This document shows, in pieces, positions 20,931-32,020 of a DNA stretch of 64,000 nucleotides. The translations under genes were made by a program, and so were the position numbers. How positions within the stretch are numbered: the first letter of the stretch is position 1; every line of letters begins with the position of its first letter. Under the pieces are notes generated by a model that was not told where the DNA came from, made no database searches, and saw nothing but the letters and a program-made list of their open reading frames with translations. The DNA is from Mytilus californianus (Eukaryota; Mollusca; Bivalvia; Mytilida; Mytilidae): positions 76,219,558-76,283,557 of the forward strand of contig NW_026262668.1 in the NCBI RefSeq assembly GCF_021869535.1, read 5' to 3'.

Positions 20931-22132
20931 ACAGTGAAGTCCTACCCCCACACAATTTGCATAAATTCCTTTATTTCACAGTTTAGTTACATATTCATGT
21001 CTCTGGTTGAAAGACGTGCTAATAAATGGCAAATTATAAAAATACATACTGCATTGTCTCAGAGTACTGTGGCGTTAGAGGACGGTTCACCAAGAAGAGT
21101 TTTTTAGGAGTGGACATGTTAGTTTCCGGTTCGGTATTTAGTGCATTAATTTAGCACAACCTGTATCTCTGACAGGCGCGCTGATGACCAACAAGTTCAT
21201 TCAAACTTGTTAAGTTTGCAATAATTTGAAGATAAACGCACACAAGAGAAGCAACAACATAGGTTCTTGAAAAGGGCAAATCTAAACAAAAGTAAATTAA
21301 AATCAGTTTCAAATATCATCTGAATTTAAATTAAAAATATTCAGTATATCCCGGTGTAAGTTGCAAAAAAAAAGACTCATTCAGCCGTTACCTCTAGTCC
21401 AAATAAAAAAAATATGAAGTTGTACAAACAACGGAAAAAGTTGTCCGAGTACTTGTTTTTATATATATCAGATGTCACAGTTCTTTTCATATTTTTGCCA
21501 TATTTGAATTTTCATACTTTGAAAATATATAATATATTCCTTTCATTGACTTTTTTGTGTATAATGGGAGATAACTCTACATTATTAATCAAATTTTTTT
21601 GATAACCCTAAGGTGGCAGAAACCAGTTATTTTACAATAAATCTTTAGAATTTCATGGATTTATGATTTTATTTTCTTGAAAATTCATTCAAGCTTATAT
21701 ACAAATAAAATGTATGGTTTCAAGCAACTAAGATGTGTGCGTGCTTATGTGAATATATAGAAAACCTTTAAATTTGGGTGTCTGTCCAGCATGGAGATTT
21801 TAAAATTTATAAATGCATTGCAAATAAGGCAAAAAATGTGATGCTCTGATACCAATCTAATCCTCACCTGCAGAATCCTGCTAAAAGCCGACAAGAAGTT
21901 TAGGCAAACTTCAAGAGATAAATGATATTCAGTGAATTTGAGCCTTGTCAGAACCTATCCTTACCATCAAAATCTCAAGATATTTTTGTTTACATAAAAC
22001 TGAATTTTTTCCCCACTTTGATTGGATGCTGTCAAGTGAGGAGACCACAATTTTGACTTCTGATTCTTCTTCTTCTTATGATATCCAGTTATCCATCAGA
22101 TTTTTGATGATTACTAACTGTTGCGCATGCGT
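20931..22132. other. AT-rich non-coding stretch
   Basis: No gene or repeat was recognised. The 21945-22139 plus frame is most likely 3' sequence of LINE C read backwards or chance. Confidence 0.4.
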
Positions 22133-23000
22133 AGGATAATAATAAATAAATATTTACAAAAGAATAGTGCCAAAAATAAACAAATACTTACATGACATGT
22201 GGTTAAAACTATATACATAACTACTAGGTTTACTGTTCTATATTGTAGAGAACAGTAGGTGTCAACTGTTCTCTAAAAATATTTAGAGTGGGAGAAAGTA
22301 CTACCTTTGGAGGTAGTACATTCCATTGTGTAATAGTAAACGGAAAAAATGAATATTTGTAGCAGTCTTTAAATGTAAGTAGGTGTCTGTAAGTTTGTGG
22401 ATGAATTTGTCGGGTTCTATTGTCTGTTGGTATGAGTAATTCTGATGGTACAGCGACAATATGGTGAAAATTTGATAGAACATTATAAGTCTAGTTTTAA
22501 GTCTGCGTTGTTGTAAGGTAGGCCAATTTAGAGTATTGAGCATGTCTGTAACGCTACTGGTGTTGTGATAATGATTACAGGCATACCTAGCAGCCTGATG
22601 TTGAACCATCTCAAGTTTATTGCATTGTTCAGCAGTATGAGGGTTCCAAACCGAACAAGCATATTCTAGTTTTGGTCGGACAAGTGCTAGGTACGCCTGA
22701 GACTTGATGTTTGTGATGGATGTTTTTAGATTTCTTTTTAGAAAGCCTAGGCTTTTATTAGCATTACCAATGATGTTGTTTGTATGCTGGGTCCATTTTA
22801 AGTCGGATTGCAGTGTCATACCAAGATATTTAGCGGAGGAGACAGATTCTAGGGTATGGCTGTGAAGGATGTACATGTAGTCGTGTTTAATTGTATTTTT
22901 CTTGTTTGAGGCAGTGAGAACTGTACATTTGTCAGGATGGAAAGCCATCAGCCAGTCTTCTTCCCACTTTGCAGCAGCATCAATTGGACCCATTTGTGAA
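22133..23000 (-). pseudogene. LINE C: 5'-truncated jockey/CR1-type RT C-terminal fragment
   Basis: The minus frame 22993-22301 (230 codons) has KWEEDWLMAFHPDKCTVLTA, SAKYLGMTLQSDLKWTQH, NANKSLGFLKRNLK, ALVRPKLEYACSVWNPHT and MVQHQAARYACNHYHNTSS. These are the regions that follow the RT active site in jockey- or Rex-type elements. The active site is missing: homology starts abruptly at about 23000, as expected from 5' truncation during target-primed reverse transcription. The likely 3' end lies at the AT-rich TTATTTATTATTAT tail near 22133. The frame is intact over this piece, so the insertion is relatively young. Confidence 0.88.
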
Positions 23001-23891
23001 GGAAATCCCCAACCTGTGTATGCAACTACTTACTTGTGTAGTACAATAGCCTAGAATTTACATTCATTTATTTTTTCAGTCCACATGATGCAATTATATA
23101 CCTCAATGCTTAACTATAACCAAATTTCTGTGTGGGACACATGTTCTGGTACACCAAAACTGGTACCTGCCACCTAAGTTCTGTAAAATTGTAATGTCAG
23201 TTTACAAATGATATTTTCCTTCCCATTTATTCATGCATTTGTAAATATGTTTGTTCATGCATTATTTCTTATTTGTTATATTATTGTACTATCATGCCTT
23301 TAGTGAAATAAAATGTTTCATGTTTCCTAGTTGTTATTGACAATAATTTTCACAGCCTCTGGTTGCGTTATACTATTCAAAGACTGAGGTTTGGATTTTA
23401 ACCTTATTCAAACAGGGCATCACCAAACTGAATATAAATTTGAAGGAATTTTATGTAAAGACAAAAGTAAACATACAGCGGCCTAGTAAACACATGTATT
23501 TATAACCTCCAGAAAAAAATGTGTCTAATCCTTTTCAGTTCTCAACTCAACACTTTAGATCACTGAAGTGCCATGTGATCTTTTGCCCTCACTTTGCGTC
23601 CATCAACCATCGTCTGTAAACTTTTCTTTTAAATGTTTAAAATCATCGCCGCAGAAACTGCTAAAAAATAAAATAAAGTGTTTGCACAAAGGTTACATGT
23701 ACATACATGTGAATTTACATAACAGTAACAGCCATAAATATGTACATCTGTGAATCTGGGCTAAATATAGATTTATCAAGAATTTTATCACACTTGTTTT
23801 TGAAGCGAAAGCAGCATGTAATATTAGAATACTATTTGTACTCAAGTAATAAAATATAAATCATAGGGCAACTTTATTTGTTCACTTTAAA
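23001..23891. other. AT-rich non-coding stretch
   Basis: Nothing gene-like is seen. A 28-bp block at about 23505 (ACCTCCAGAAAAAAATGTGT) resembles one at about 19398 (ACCTCTAGAAAAAATGTGTT). Confidence 0.4.
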
Positions 23892-24000
23892 ATTGAGAAT
23901 GGAAATGGGGAATGTTTCAAAGAGACAACAACCCGACCAATTTGACCTCATTTTCAGGTTTCATTGGCCAAAGTTATGAATCTGCATTTTCATTTCAGGT
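23892..24000 (+). repeat. Fragments of mussel repeat A and of a TGACCTCATTTTC core repeat
   Basis: 23892-23938 matches repeat A (GAGAATGGAAATGGGGAATG, then AGAGACAACAACCCGACC). It runs directly into TTGACCTCATTTTCAGG, the start of the core unit seen at 44524 and 44668. Both are short truncated pieces. Confidence 0.6.
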
Positions 24001-24819
24001 AATTTGTGAAGCATTGGAAATAATTTTAAGATTCAAATACTGACTTAACGTTAATCTACATATACAGACTTACAGATTGCATGTGAGTACATTATAATCA
24101 ATTCATATAGAATTTAAAATCTGATCAGAACATCAAATGATCTTACCTTAGACCTGTTAGAAGTCATTGTTCTTTACCCACTCATTCTGCGTCTCTTCTC
24201 ACAAAAAAAATTACAACAAAAAATGATTGTAAGTTATACTGAAATGTTCACGACTTACAAGTATTTTTTCTAACAATTTTTTTTTGTGAAATGTCGCAGG
24301 ACCCTTGTTTTGTCATTGTCACAAATAGCAAAAATCATTGATGTACATGTGTTGTGATAAATGTAGGTAAGCCCTCCTTTAAATTTGAGGGAGCTTTAAC
24401 AGATAACAGGTGTTATAAATTGCATGTGAATTTACTGTAGTCTATTTTTTTTTAATTAATAATTGTTAACTAGCATTATGTTTTAGGAATGTATTTAGAT
24501 CTCTAAAGCAAATAGTATAACGTATGAAAAGTGTATTTTGCTTGGAAATATGTACAGGCAACTGATGATTTAAGAAGACTTCATATCAGCAGCTACATGT
24601 AGTCAGAGCAATATCTGACATCTAATGACCTTTTTTGGGATTTTTTTTAGGCTGTAAGACACAGGGTTTTAGTACTTTGACCTTGCTTCAATATATATGC
24701 GAGCATTCTTTGGAATGGTTTACAATATTGTTTTTAATTGAATTGTTTTTATTGTTCTTTCTTACCAGGCAATAGATTTACTTTTTTTTCATTTTAGAGT
24801 AAAGTCCCTTTCCTATACT
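24001..24819. other. AT-rich non-coding stretch
   Basis: No gene or structured repeat was recognised. Confidence 0.4.
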
Positions 24820-25498
24820 GATTTTTGTCGAGCCTTCGACTTTTGTCGAAAAAGAGAGACATAGCGATCCTACATTCCGTCGGCGGCGGCGGCGTCCACA
24901 AATATTCACTCTGTGGTTCAAGTTTTTGAAATTTTAATAACTTTCTTAAACTATCCTGGATTTATACCAAACTTGGAGAGAAGCTTGTTTATGATCATAA
25001 GATAATATTCAAAAGTAAATTTTGTAAAAAAAAAATTCCATTTTTTCAGTATTTTACTTATAAATGGACTTAGTTTTTCTGCCAGGAAACATTACATTCA
25101 CTCTGTGGTTTAAGTTTTTAAAATTTTTAACAACTTTTTAAAACTATCCTGGATTTGTACCAAACTTGGACAGAAGCTTGTGTATGATTAAAAGCTAGTA
25201 TCTAGAAGGAAATTTTGTTAAAATTTTGTTCCATTTTTTCCGTGTATAACTTATAAATGGACTTAGTTTTTCTTCAGGTTAACATTACATACAGTCTGCA
25301 GTTAAAGTTTTTAAAACATTTATTAGATTCATAAACTAGCCTGGATTTTTACCAAACTTGGATTGAAGCTACTTACAATCAAAAGATAGTATAGAGAGGA
25401 ATATTTTTTAATAATTTTTTTCCTCTTTTTTGTTGAGCCTGCGATTAACAGCAAAAGTAGGCGAGACACTGGGTTCCATGGAACCCTTATGAATTTTT
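24820..25498 (+). mobile_element. Pearl-like element 1 (three core units)
   Basis: The head ATTTTTGTCGAGCCTTCGAC holds a hairpin (TCGACTTTTGTCGA, 24836-24849), then CATAGCGATCCTACATTCCG and a GGC microsatellite. Three core units of about 190 bp start with CACTCTGTGGTT-like words at about 24908, 25100 and 25292. The tail TTGTTGAGCCTGCGATTAAC leads to a 16-bp palindrome GGGTTCCATGGAACCC (25471-25486) and CTTATGAATTTTT. This is the architecture described for bivalve pearl elements, thought to be Helitron-related. No ORF. Confidence 0.75.
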
Positions 25499-25796
25499 AT
25501 TATATATTTGTTTATGTGTCTGTAGGTAGCTCTGTTGATTGAATTTGGAAGGAGGGGGGTGGAGATCTTAAAAAACTAGATTAAACTGGCCAAATATTCA
25601 TATGCTTTTCCCTAGTATTTAAATAAGTCCCCATGATGGCAAAAATAAAGAAGACTATGGTTATCACTTGAACATGTCAATTTGTCACAATTGAGAAAAG
25701 TGTTTACTCTCCCAATATTGATTGGGGTCTTGAAATAATTAGAGAAAAGGCGGAAATTTCCTTTTGAAGATGAATCTTTGGATGGTAAAATCTTTT
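25499..25796 (+). repeat. ~300-bp flank shared with 53279-53575
   Basis: Directly after the element tail, this sequence recurs behind pearl-like element 5 with only about ten differences (roughly 97% identity). Blocks such as TATTTAAATAAGTCCCCATG and GAAGATGAATCTTTGGATGG are identical. It has no core-repeat or head/tail features and appears to be ordinary flanking DNA. Here it continues without a break into unshared sequence. Confidence 0.85.
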
Positions 25797-26770
25797 TTGT
25801 GTATGATATAATTTGTCAGTACATTATAAATACTGATAACTTGTTTATATACTCAATGTAAGTATCAGTCTTTAACTCTTTACTGTATAATGCATTTTCA
25901 CCTCCTTCACTGATCAACTTCCTGTTAACGGGATATAATTATAGCAATTGTATCATTGTAAGCAATAGCTCACAGTTCTACTTGTAAATTCATTGTTACT
26001 AAATAATGAAACAGCGAGTTCATTACACATTTATTAAATAATTTAGGTCAGCAGGAAAACTAAGAAAGTAACTGTTATGCAGGTGCAGGAAATCAGATGT
26101 GAACTTTTCTTTTTCTAGTCACAATGCATTATTGTCAATATTGATGAGATTTCTCATTTCTCATTAAAGTAATCTATTCTAAAATACATAAATCATTTTA
26201 GTAAGCAATTTAAAAAGTTCATTTGAAAAATAAATCTGATATTTAACCGTTCTTATTCTAAATAAAAGGTTTTGAATGGAATTTCCATTTTTAAATCTTT
26301 AAATAAACATTTAACACAATTTAAACTTTTCAGAATATTTTAAGTAAAATAAATATGATAAGTGTCATTTGCATCAAAATTTGTCAAAAGTTTAGTGAGA
26401 TGTAAAAGATTTGCATTTATTTTTGCAACCAAAAGTAACATCTGTTGTAGCCGATGAACAATAATATTAGCAGATTGATGTCATCAATGTTCACATGCAT
26501 ATTTAACCACATTAGGGATGATATGATAATTTCATTTTATAACAGATCATTTAAACTTTGATCAAAGGCCAAACTATATACCTATAAAAAAAAGGTACCT
26601 ATACTGTCTGGTTAAATTTCAAAATCTTTAAAAGAAAATGTGCACTTGTAACAGGTCATTTGATGAGTTTACATATTATACTTTCATGTTATTATCAGTA
26701 TGTTGTAGCAATTTATTTGAATGAGTTACATGCTATTGTGCATTACCTGATTACAGAGATTTCAAAATGT
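25797..26770. other. AT-rich non-coding stretch
   Basis: No gene or structured repeat was recognised. Confidence 0.4.
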
Positions 26771-27785
26771 ATGTCTGGTGTCGTCTTTTGTCCGTAGTCT
26801 GTCTGTCGTCTTAAACTTTAAAAATCTTCTCTTCTGAAACTACGGCCTACATGGCTAAATATTTTTTTTAAAGTTTTATATGTTATCTTAAAAACTGCTA
26901 TAGATAGAGAAAATCTGATAGGACTGAAATGTTCAGGATGATGCGATCTACCTACTGTTTATTTACATCAGACTTCAGACGACTTCTTATTTCCCTTAAA
27001 TTTAAATGATGAATTTTACCATTTTTTTCATTTTTGCCTTTTATCTTGAAAACCATAATAGTTCGAGAGAAACTTTGAATAGTAATAAAGATCAACAAGA
27101 CAAGATCTACAAATAATTCACATGGCTGAAATTGTCATTTGAAACTTTATAGGAGTTAATTGACCTTTATTGACGATTTTTATCAGTTTTCTGCATTATC
27201 AATAATGGCAATTATTTTTGAAAATTATAATACATAAAAAGAAACTTCGAATAGCAAAAATGATCTGCAAGAAAGTCAATTTTGCTAAAATCGTTGGTCG
27301 TTTTATTAATAGGAGTACTTGTCCTTTAAAAATGACAATTTTTACCAATAATTTGCATTTTTGCCTATTTTCTTGAAAACGATAATAGATAAGATAGAAA
27401 TTTAAATAATGAAAATAATCAGCTGGACAAGATCTACATGGCCCAAATTGTAAGTCAATTTCTTGTAGGAGTTATTGCCCTTACATGACAATATTTACCA
27501 ATCTTTTGTGTTTTTGCCTATTATCTTGAAAACTATAACAGATATATATAGATAGAAATTTAGAAAGCAAACATGATGAGCAGGACAAGATCTACAATAT
27601 ATCAAGATTCCAGAAATTGTCAGTCAAATCTTTGGTGAATAGAGAAAAATTGTAAACAGGAAAAATTATCAGCAAGAACTGATCAACAAAAATAATATTT
27701 TAGTCATGAATTACATTCTAGACTACAATGTGGGCCATTGTTGAAGGTGCAACTATATCCAGGTGAGCAACACAGGCTCTTCAAT
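26771..27785 (+). mobile_element. Pearl-like element 2 (about five core units)
   Basis: The head has GTC-rich sequence (GTCGTCTTTTGTCCGTAGTC and GTCTGTCTGTCGTC) followed by TCTTCTCTTCTGAAACTACG. Core units of 150-165 bp recur, marked by TATCTTGAAAACCATAATAG-like words near 26890, 27047, 27210, 27373 and 27526. The end GTGAGCAACACAGGCTCTTC matches, from memory, the tail of an abundant mussel repeat. It is a different family from elements 1, 3 and 5. Confidence 0.6.
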
Positions 27786-28356
27786 TACTTTAGTTTTACT
27801 CTGAAATCACTGTATTTCATTGCACTCACAGATATAATAACAAATATTCTCTTCTAAATATACAGCTCCTCAGAGATATAATTGTTATTTGTATCAAGGA
27901 AACAATATAGATTGTACATTTGTAATTAAAGCAAATCAAATCACACTGGCACACTATTTTGATGCAGCAGAGACCAGAGACCACAACCATACTTTCCTGA
28001 ATGATTCTTTATAACTTTCTGTCTCAGTAAACAAAAATCACACCATTAGTTTCTTTTAAAAAAATGGATTGTGCAAATTTTTAATTTAGCTTTAGTCTTT
28101 GAAGACTTATATATTTTTTTATTTTTAAAAAGTACCAAGTAGTTGTATTTCTAGGATCAGATGAACATCTGCTATTACTTGGTACATTTGTGCTATAAAA
28201 TAATCTAGTTCCAACTACAGTCAGTGTATTGTAACTTTCTTGAAACTGATGATTATTTAAGAACTTATAGTTATACCTACCACCTTTGTTTGAATTACAT
28301 AGAACAATTTTGTTCATAAGTTTTTGTTGATTCCCTGGAAGACTCAGTCTTATTAA
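27786..28356. other. AT-rich non-coding stretch
   Basis: No gene is seen. The minus frame 28365-28081 has no recognisable domain. Confidence 0.4.
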
Positions 28357-28450
28357 GTCTCCCAAACAAAGTTTGGCGACTTATTGGTTTTGCTCAGTTC
28401 TTCTTCTTATTATTATTGTTTAGAAATGGACCTTGTAACTAAGTGGTTAT
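28357..28450 (+). repeat. Fragment of a dispersed element head with hairpin
   Basis: GTCTCCCAAACAAAGTTTGG contains the hairpin CCAAAC-AAA-GTTTGG (28362-28376), followed by ACTTATTGGTTTTGCTCAGT and a CTT/ATT-rich run. It resembles the start of another abundant bivalve repeat; the rest is missing. Confidence 0.45.
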
Positions 28451-29596
28451 TGAAAAAGAACAGTATTTACACAAAACAGTTTCAACAATTTGGTTATTAT
28501 TTGGACAGTAAATGCATTTAGTGCAGTGTAGGAGGTTGGCAGCTTCCTCTTGTTTAAACAGTAAAAGTTTTCTATTTTTGTCCACTATGTAAGCTGTATT
28601 TTTGTTCAATTTAAATGAAAGCAATCAAAACTTGAAACATTTCCAAGAATTGAAGAAAATGTTTTATAAATCAGCACAGCCCATAAGAATTATAGTTTGG
28701 TTTAGAAGAAAGTAGAGTTGATTTTTACCATGTTGCATGTTAATTAAGTTCAGTTAGTTTTCAAAATTAGCTTGTTTCCTCTTGGCAGAACACAAACTTA
28801 TCGTATAGTTATAATGTGCATATATAGTTCATTTTTCTAGCATTTGAATCTATGAAGTGGAAACTTTTTTATCATTTTTCTCATCGTTGTTGTTGCTTCC
28901 TTTGAAAAAAATACTCTCTCTATGTTGCATCATCCAACATGTGCCTTTGGTTATATTCTGAACAAAAAATTAAGCAACTGCTCTGAAGCTTGCACAAGGA
29001 CAAACTTTGGTATTTTATAGTACCAGAGTTCCTCATTTCATTCCAAGTCGGAAGGGGATTTATGTTACAAGAGAAAATTACTTTAACAGTTGAAAAATTA
29101 TAAGCAAATTTGAAGTGTTATAATGACTCCTGGAATATTTTCTATATATACATAGATGATAATGCCTTTCCACCTAGTGTTGTCTATTGTTTGTTTTAAC
29201 TTTCTCTGTCAATATTGATTGATAACATTCTTTGCATGAAGGGTTACACCCACAAACAAAAACATTTCTGACATTCAAAATATACACATACACTGAAGGC
29301 TCATTTGCAGATTTGTTTCTAACCTGAACAATGTTTAACCATGTGCATACTTGTTGTAACCCTGTGTTAATAACATTTTTGTCAATGTTGGCATTGATTA
29401 GTAAATAATGTTTGTACAGTGTAATGGCATAATAGTGGATGGTCATAGAGAAGTGTAAACAATTAATTAGTCTAACATAGTGTAGAAGACAATTGTTGCT
29501 TTCAAAATTAATGTTAGAAACAAATGTGCTCCAAATATTCATGTGTTAATATTCAACCAAAAATATTCTTATACAGTTTACTCAATGATGTAATGT
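28451..29596. other. AT-rich non-coding stretch
   Basis: Open frames on the minus strand (28439-28624, 29174-29542) show no domain and no splice or codon support. Confidence 0.4.
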
Positions 29597-29623
29597 GTAT
29601 ACAATTTGAGATGTATAAAAATA
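29597..29623 (+). repeat. 27-bp direct repeat, left copy
   Basis: The 27-mer beginning GTATACAATTTGAGATGTAT is repeated exactly at 30164-30190. A partial third version (TTTGAGATGTACAAAAAG) lies at about 30147. Repeat A fragment 29627-29670 and the TIR element lie between the copies. Confidence 0.9.
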
Positions 29624-29626
29624 AAA

Positions 29627-29670
29627 GTGAGAATGGAAATGGGGAATGTGTCAGAGACAACAACCCGACC
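29627..29670 (+). repeat. Mussel repeat A, 5' fragment
   Basis: It reads GTGAGAATGGAAATGGGGAA and then GTGTCAGAGACAACAACCCG, with a 3-bp deletion relative to the other copies. It stops shortly before the TIR element. Confidence 0.65.
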
Positions 29671-29689
29671 AAAAATGTTTACAGTTGGT

Positions 29690-30140
29690 CCGAGGACACA
29701 GTTATCGTCCTTCGATTTTCGTTGTCTACAAATATAGTCCCTAATGTGGACAGTGTATAACTTGCAAATTTTTTTCATACACTTTCCAAATTTATTTCTT
29801 TATATTTTATGCATGAAATATTAAGTAAGGGGATGAAATTACATGTTAAAAAAATTTGGGTGCTGAATCTTTATGTTAAGTAGTGATTTGGTCCAGTTAA
29901 AAAAGGTCAAAAACTAGTATGTCTGAAGCTGTCAAACTGAATTTTAGACCCCCTTAACATAGATAGAATTGTCAATATTTTGAGTTAGAGCTGGTAGACT
30001 TTTCTATAATTTTGATATTATTTGTCCCAATAGTAGTACACTACACTGTAAAAATCTTTTTGAGATAGAGCAGGTGTTATTTTTTTTAATTTGACTTTAT
30101 TGTCTAAAAGAAATGCACTACGAAATAACTGCGTTCTCGG
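29690..30140. mobile_element. 450-bp terminal-inverted-repeat element, non-autonomous
   Basis: The left end CCGAGGACACAGTTAT and the reverse complement of the right end (CCGAGAACGCAGTTAT) match at 14 of 16 positions, and the match extends a few bases outward. The inside (TCCTTCGATTTTCGTTGTCT, AACTGAATTTTAGACCCCCT and so on) I recall as an abundant mussel repeat. No ORF. The target duplication is unclear. Confidence 0.6.
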
Positions 30141-30163
30141 GCCAGTTTGAGATGTACAAAAAG

Positions 30164-30190
30164 GTATACAATTTGAGATGTATAAAAATA
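30164..30190 (+). repeat. 27-bp direct repeat, right copy
   Basis: Exact copy of 29597-29623. Confidence 0.9.
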
Positions 30191-30934
30191 TTAGTATTAA
30201 TGGTTTGTTAATATATCTTTCGTAAATGTGAGAATGGTAATGTACAGTAGAACTTTACAAGATATCTTTAAAAAAATAATTGAAAAATTTTACATTTATA
30301 TGTTTAAAAGACAATATTTTTACCAATGATTCCATATTTCATTTTCATAACAATATATAGCCCAAACTGAGATACATCCTAAACTCCATGCACAACATTG
30401 TGTTATCCTAAACCAATAGTAGAGATTGCACTCTTCTCCTTGTAATCATATATGCGCATGTTAAAGGTTTTCTGATCTTATATCACATGTACTTTTTTCT
30501 GTGTTCAGTCATTTCTAAAGAAGATATATGTTTTGGTATAAATGCAAAAAAGAAATATAAGCACAACATTTACTGCTAACTTAAGTCACTTGCATTAGCC
30601 TGCAGATATTAGCAGTAAGCATGATTTCATATGAACAGGTTAAGTACTTTAAGCTTGCTTACGCTAACTGTAATCATTTTTAGTTGTAGTTGTGTTTTTG
30701 TTACCATTTGTTCTGTTATTATGGAGTTTAGTTCTTTTCCTGTACTGATTATAATTGTATGTTTTTTTAGATGTTTGTAAAACAAGAAAAGTGTCATTAG
30801 AATAGTACATTGACCTAAGATATCATGATAAATAATAATACATATATAATTAAGTGGCATTAAAAGTCTTTATTACTTGATATATACAGTAATGACAACA
30901 TAGTGTTCAAAGTATTTCATGTTTTATCTTACAA
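30191..30934. other. AT-rich non-coding stretch
   Basis: No gene or structured repeat was recognised. Confidence 0.4.
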
Positions 30935-31105
30935 AACATGCTTAACCCTGCTACATTTTTGTGTCTGTCCCAAGTCTGGAACCTCTAGCCTTTGTTAGTC
31001 TTGTGTGATTTTGTATGAAGTATTTTCTCACTGTGTTGAAGACCCATTGGTGGCCTTGGGCTGTCTCTCTGACACATTCCCCATTCCCATTCCCTGTTCT
31101 ATATA
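30935..31105 (-). mobile_element. Mussel repeat A, minus-strand partial copy
   Basis: It reads, on the plus strand, AACCCTGCTACATTTTTGTG, CTGTCCCAAGTCTGGAACCT, GTTGAAGACCCATTGGTGGC and CTCTGACACATTCCCCATTC, the reverse complement of the copy at 10891 with an internal deletion. It abuts pearl-like element 3. Confidence 0.7.
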
Positions 31106-31112
31106 GAAAATC

Positions 31113-32020
31113 ATTTTTGTTGAGCCTGTGAAATTTATAAAAATTTTGCAAAAGCGAGACATAACGATCCTAGATTCCGTCGGCGTCGGCGGTGTCAACA
31201 TTTAGGTGCAGTCTGTGGTTAAAGTTTTTTAAGACATCAATAAATTTGTTAAACCTACATGGAATTTTATAAATTTGGACACAAGCTTGTTAATGACCAA
31301 AATACAGTATACAGAGCAAAATTTTGAAAATATTTATTTCATTTTTCCATTTTTTACTGATATATGTACTTAGTTTTTTTTTTACAGTTAACATTCATAT
31401 TCAGTCTGAGGTTAAAATTTTTTAGTCATCAATAACTTTGTCAAACCTTCATGGAATTATATGAAATTTGGACACAAGCTTGTTAATGACCAAAATACAG
31501 TATACAGAGCAAAATTTTGAAAATAATTATTTTCATTTTTCTGTATTTTTAATAAATGGACTTAGTTTTTTTTACAATTAACAAGTAGATACAGTCTGGG
31601 GTTAAGTTTTTTTTACAATTAACAAGTAGATACAGTCTGGGGTTAAAGTTTGTTACACATTAAATACTTTGTCAAACCTTCATAGAATTTTATGAAACTT
31701 TTTTATGATTAAGAGATAATGTCTGAAGCAAACTTTTGAAAATATATTTTCATTTTCAGTATTTTTCTGATAGATGGACAGTCTGGGATTAAATTTATTT
31801 GACAAGATAAGTTTGTAAACCTTCATGGATTGTTATGAATCTTGGATAGAAGCTAATCTTCAAGACCAAGAAATAGCATCTAAAGAGAAAGTGATTTCTT
31901 TTTTAAATTCTGTATTTAACTGATAAATAGACTCCATTTTTAAGTCAACATTACACTTTTACAATGACAGCAGCAATCGTAGGCGGGACACAGGGTTCCC
32001 GGGAACCCCTTACAAATTTT
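31113..32020 (+). mobile_element. Pearl-like element 3 (degenerate core units)
   Basis: The head ATTTTTGTTGAGCCTGTGAA, GACATAACGATCCTAGATTC and a GTCGGCGTCGGCGG microsatellite lead to about four or five core units (GCAGTCTGTGGTTAAAG at 31207 and later variants), one with a 41-bp internal duplication at about 31567-31648. The tail ends in the palindrome GGGTTCCCGGGAACCC (31993-32008) and CCTTACAAATTTTT. Same family as elements 1 and 5 but more diverged; the head hairpin is lost. Confidence 0.7.

Noticed and set aside
22301..22993. Host gene encoding a 230-residue protein
   Set aside because: The sequence is the C-terminal part of a jockey/CR1-type reverse transcriptase, 5'-truncated; it is a retrotransposon fragment.
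29597..30190. 27-bp direct repeats as a target-site duplication of the TIR element
   Set aside because: They do not abut the element ends (about 60 bp and 20 bp away) and are too long for a DNA transposon.
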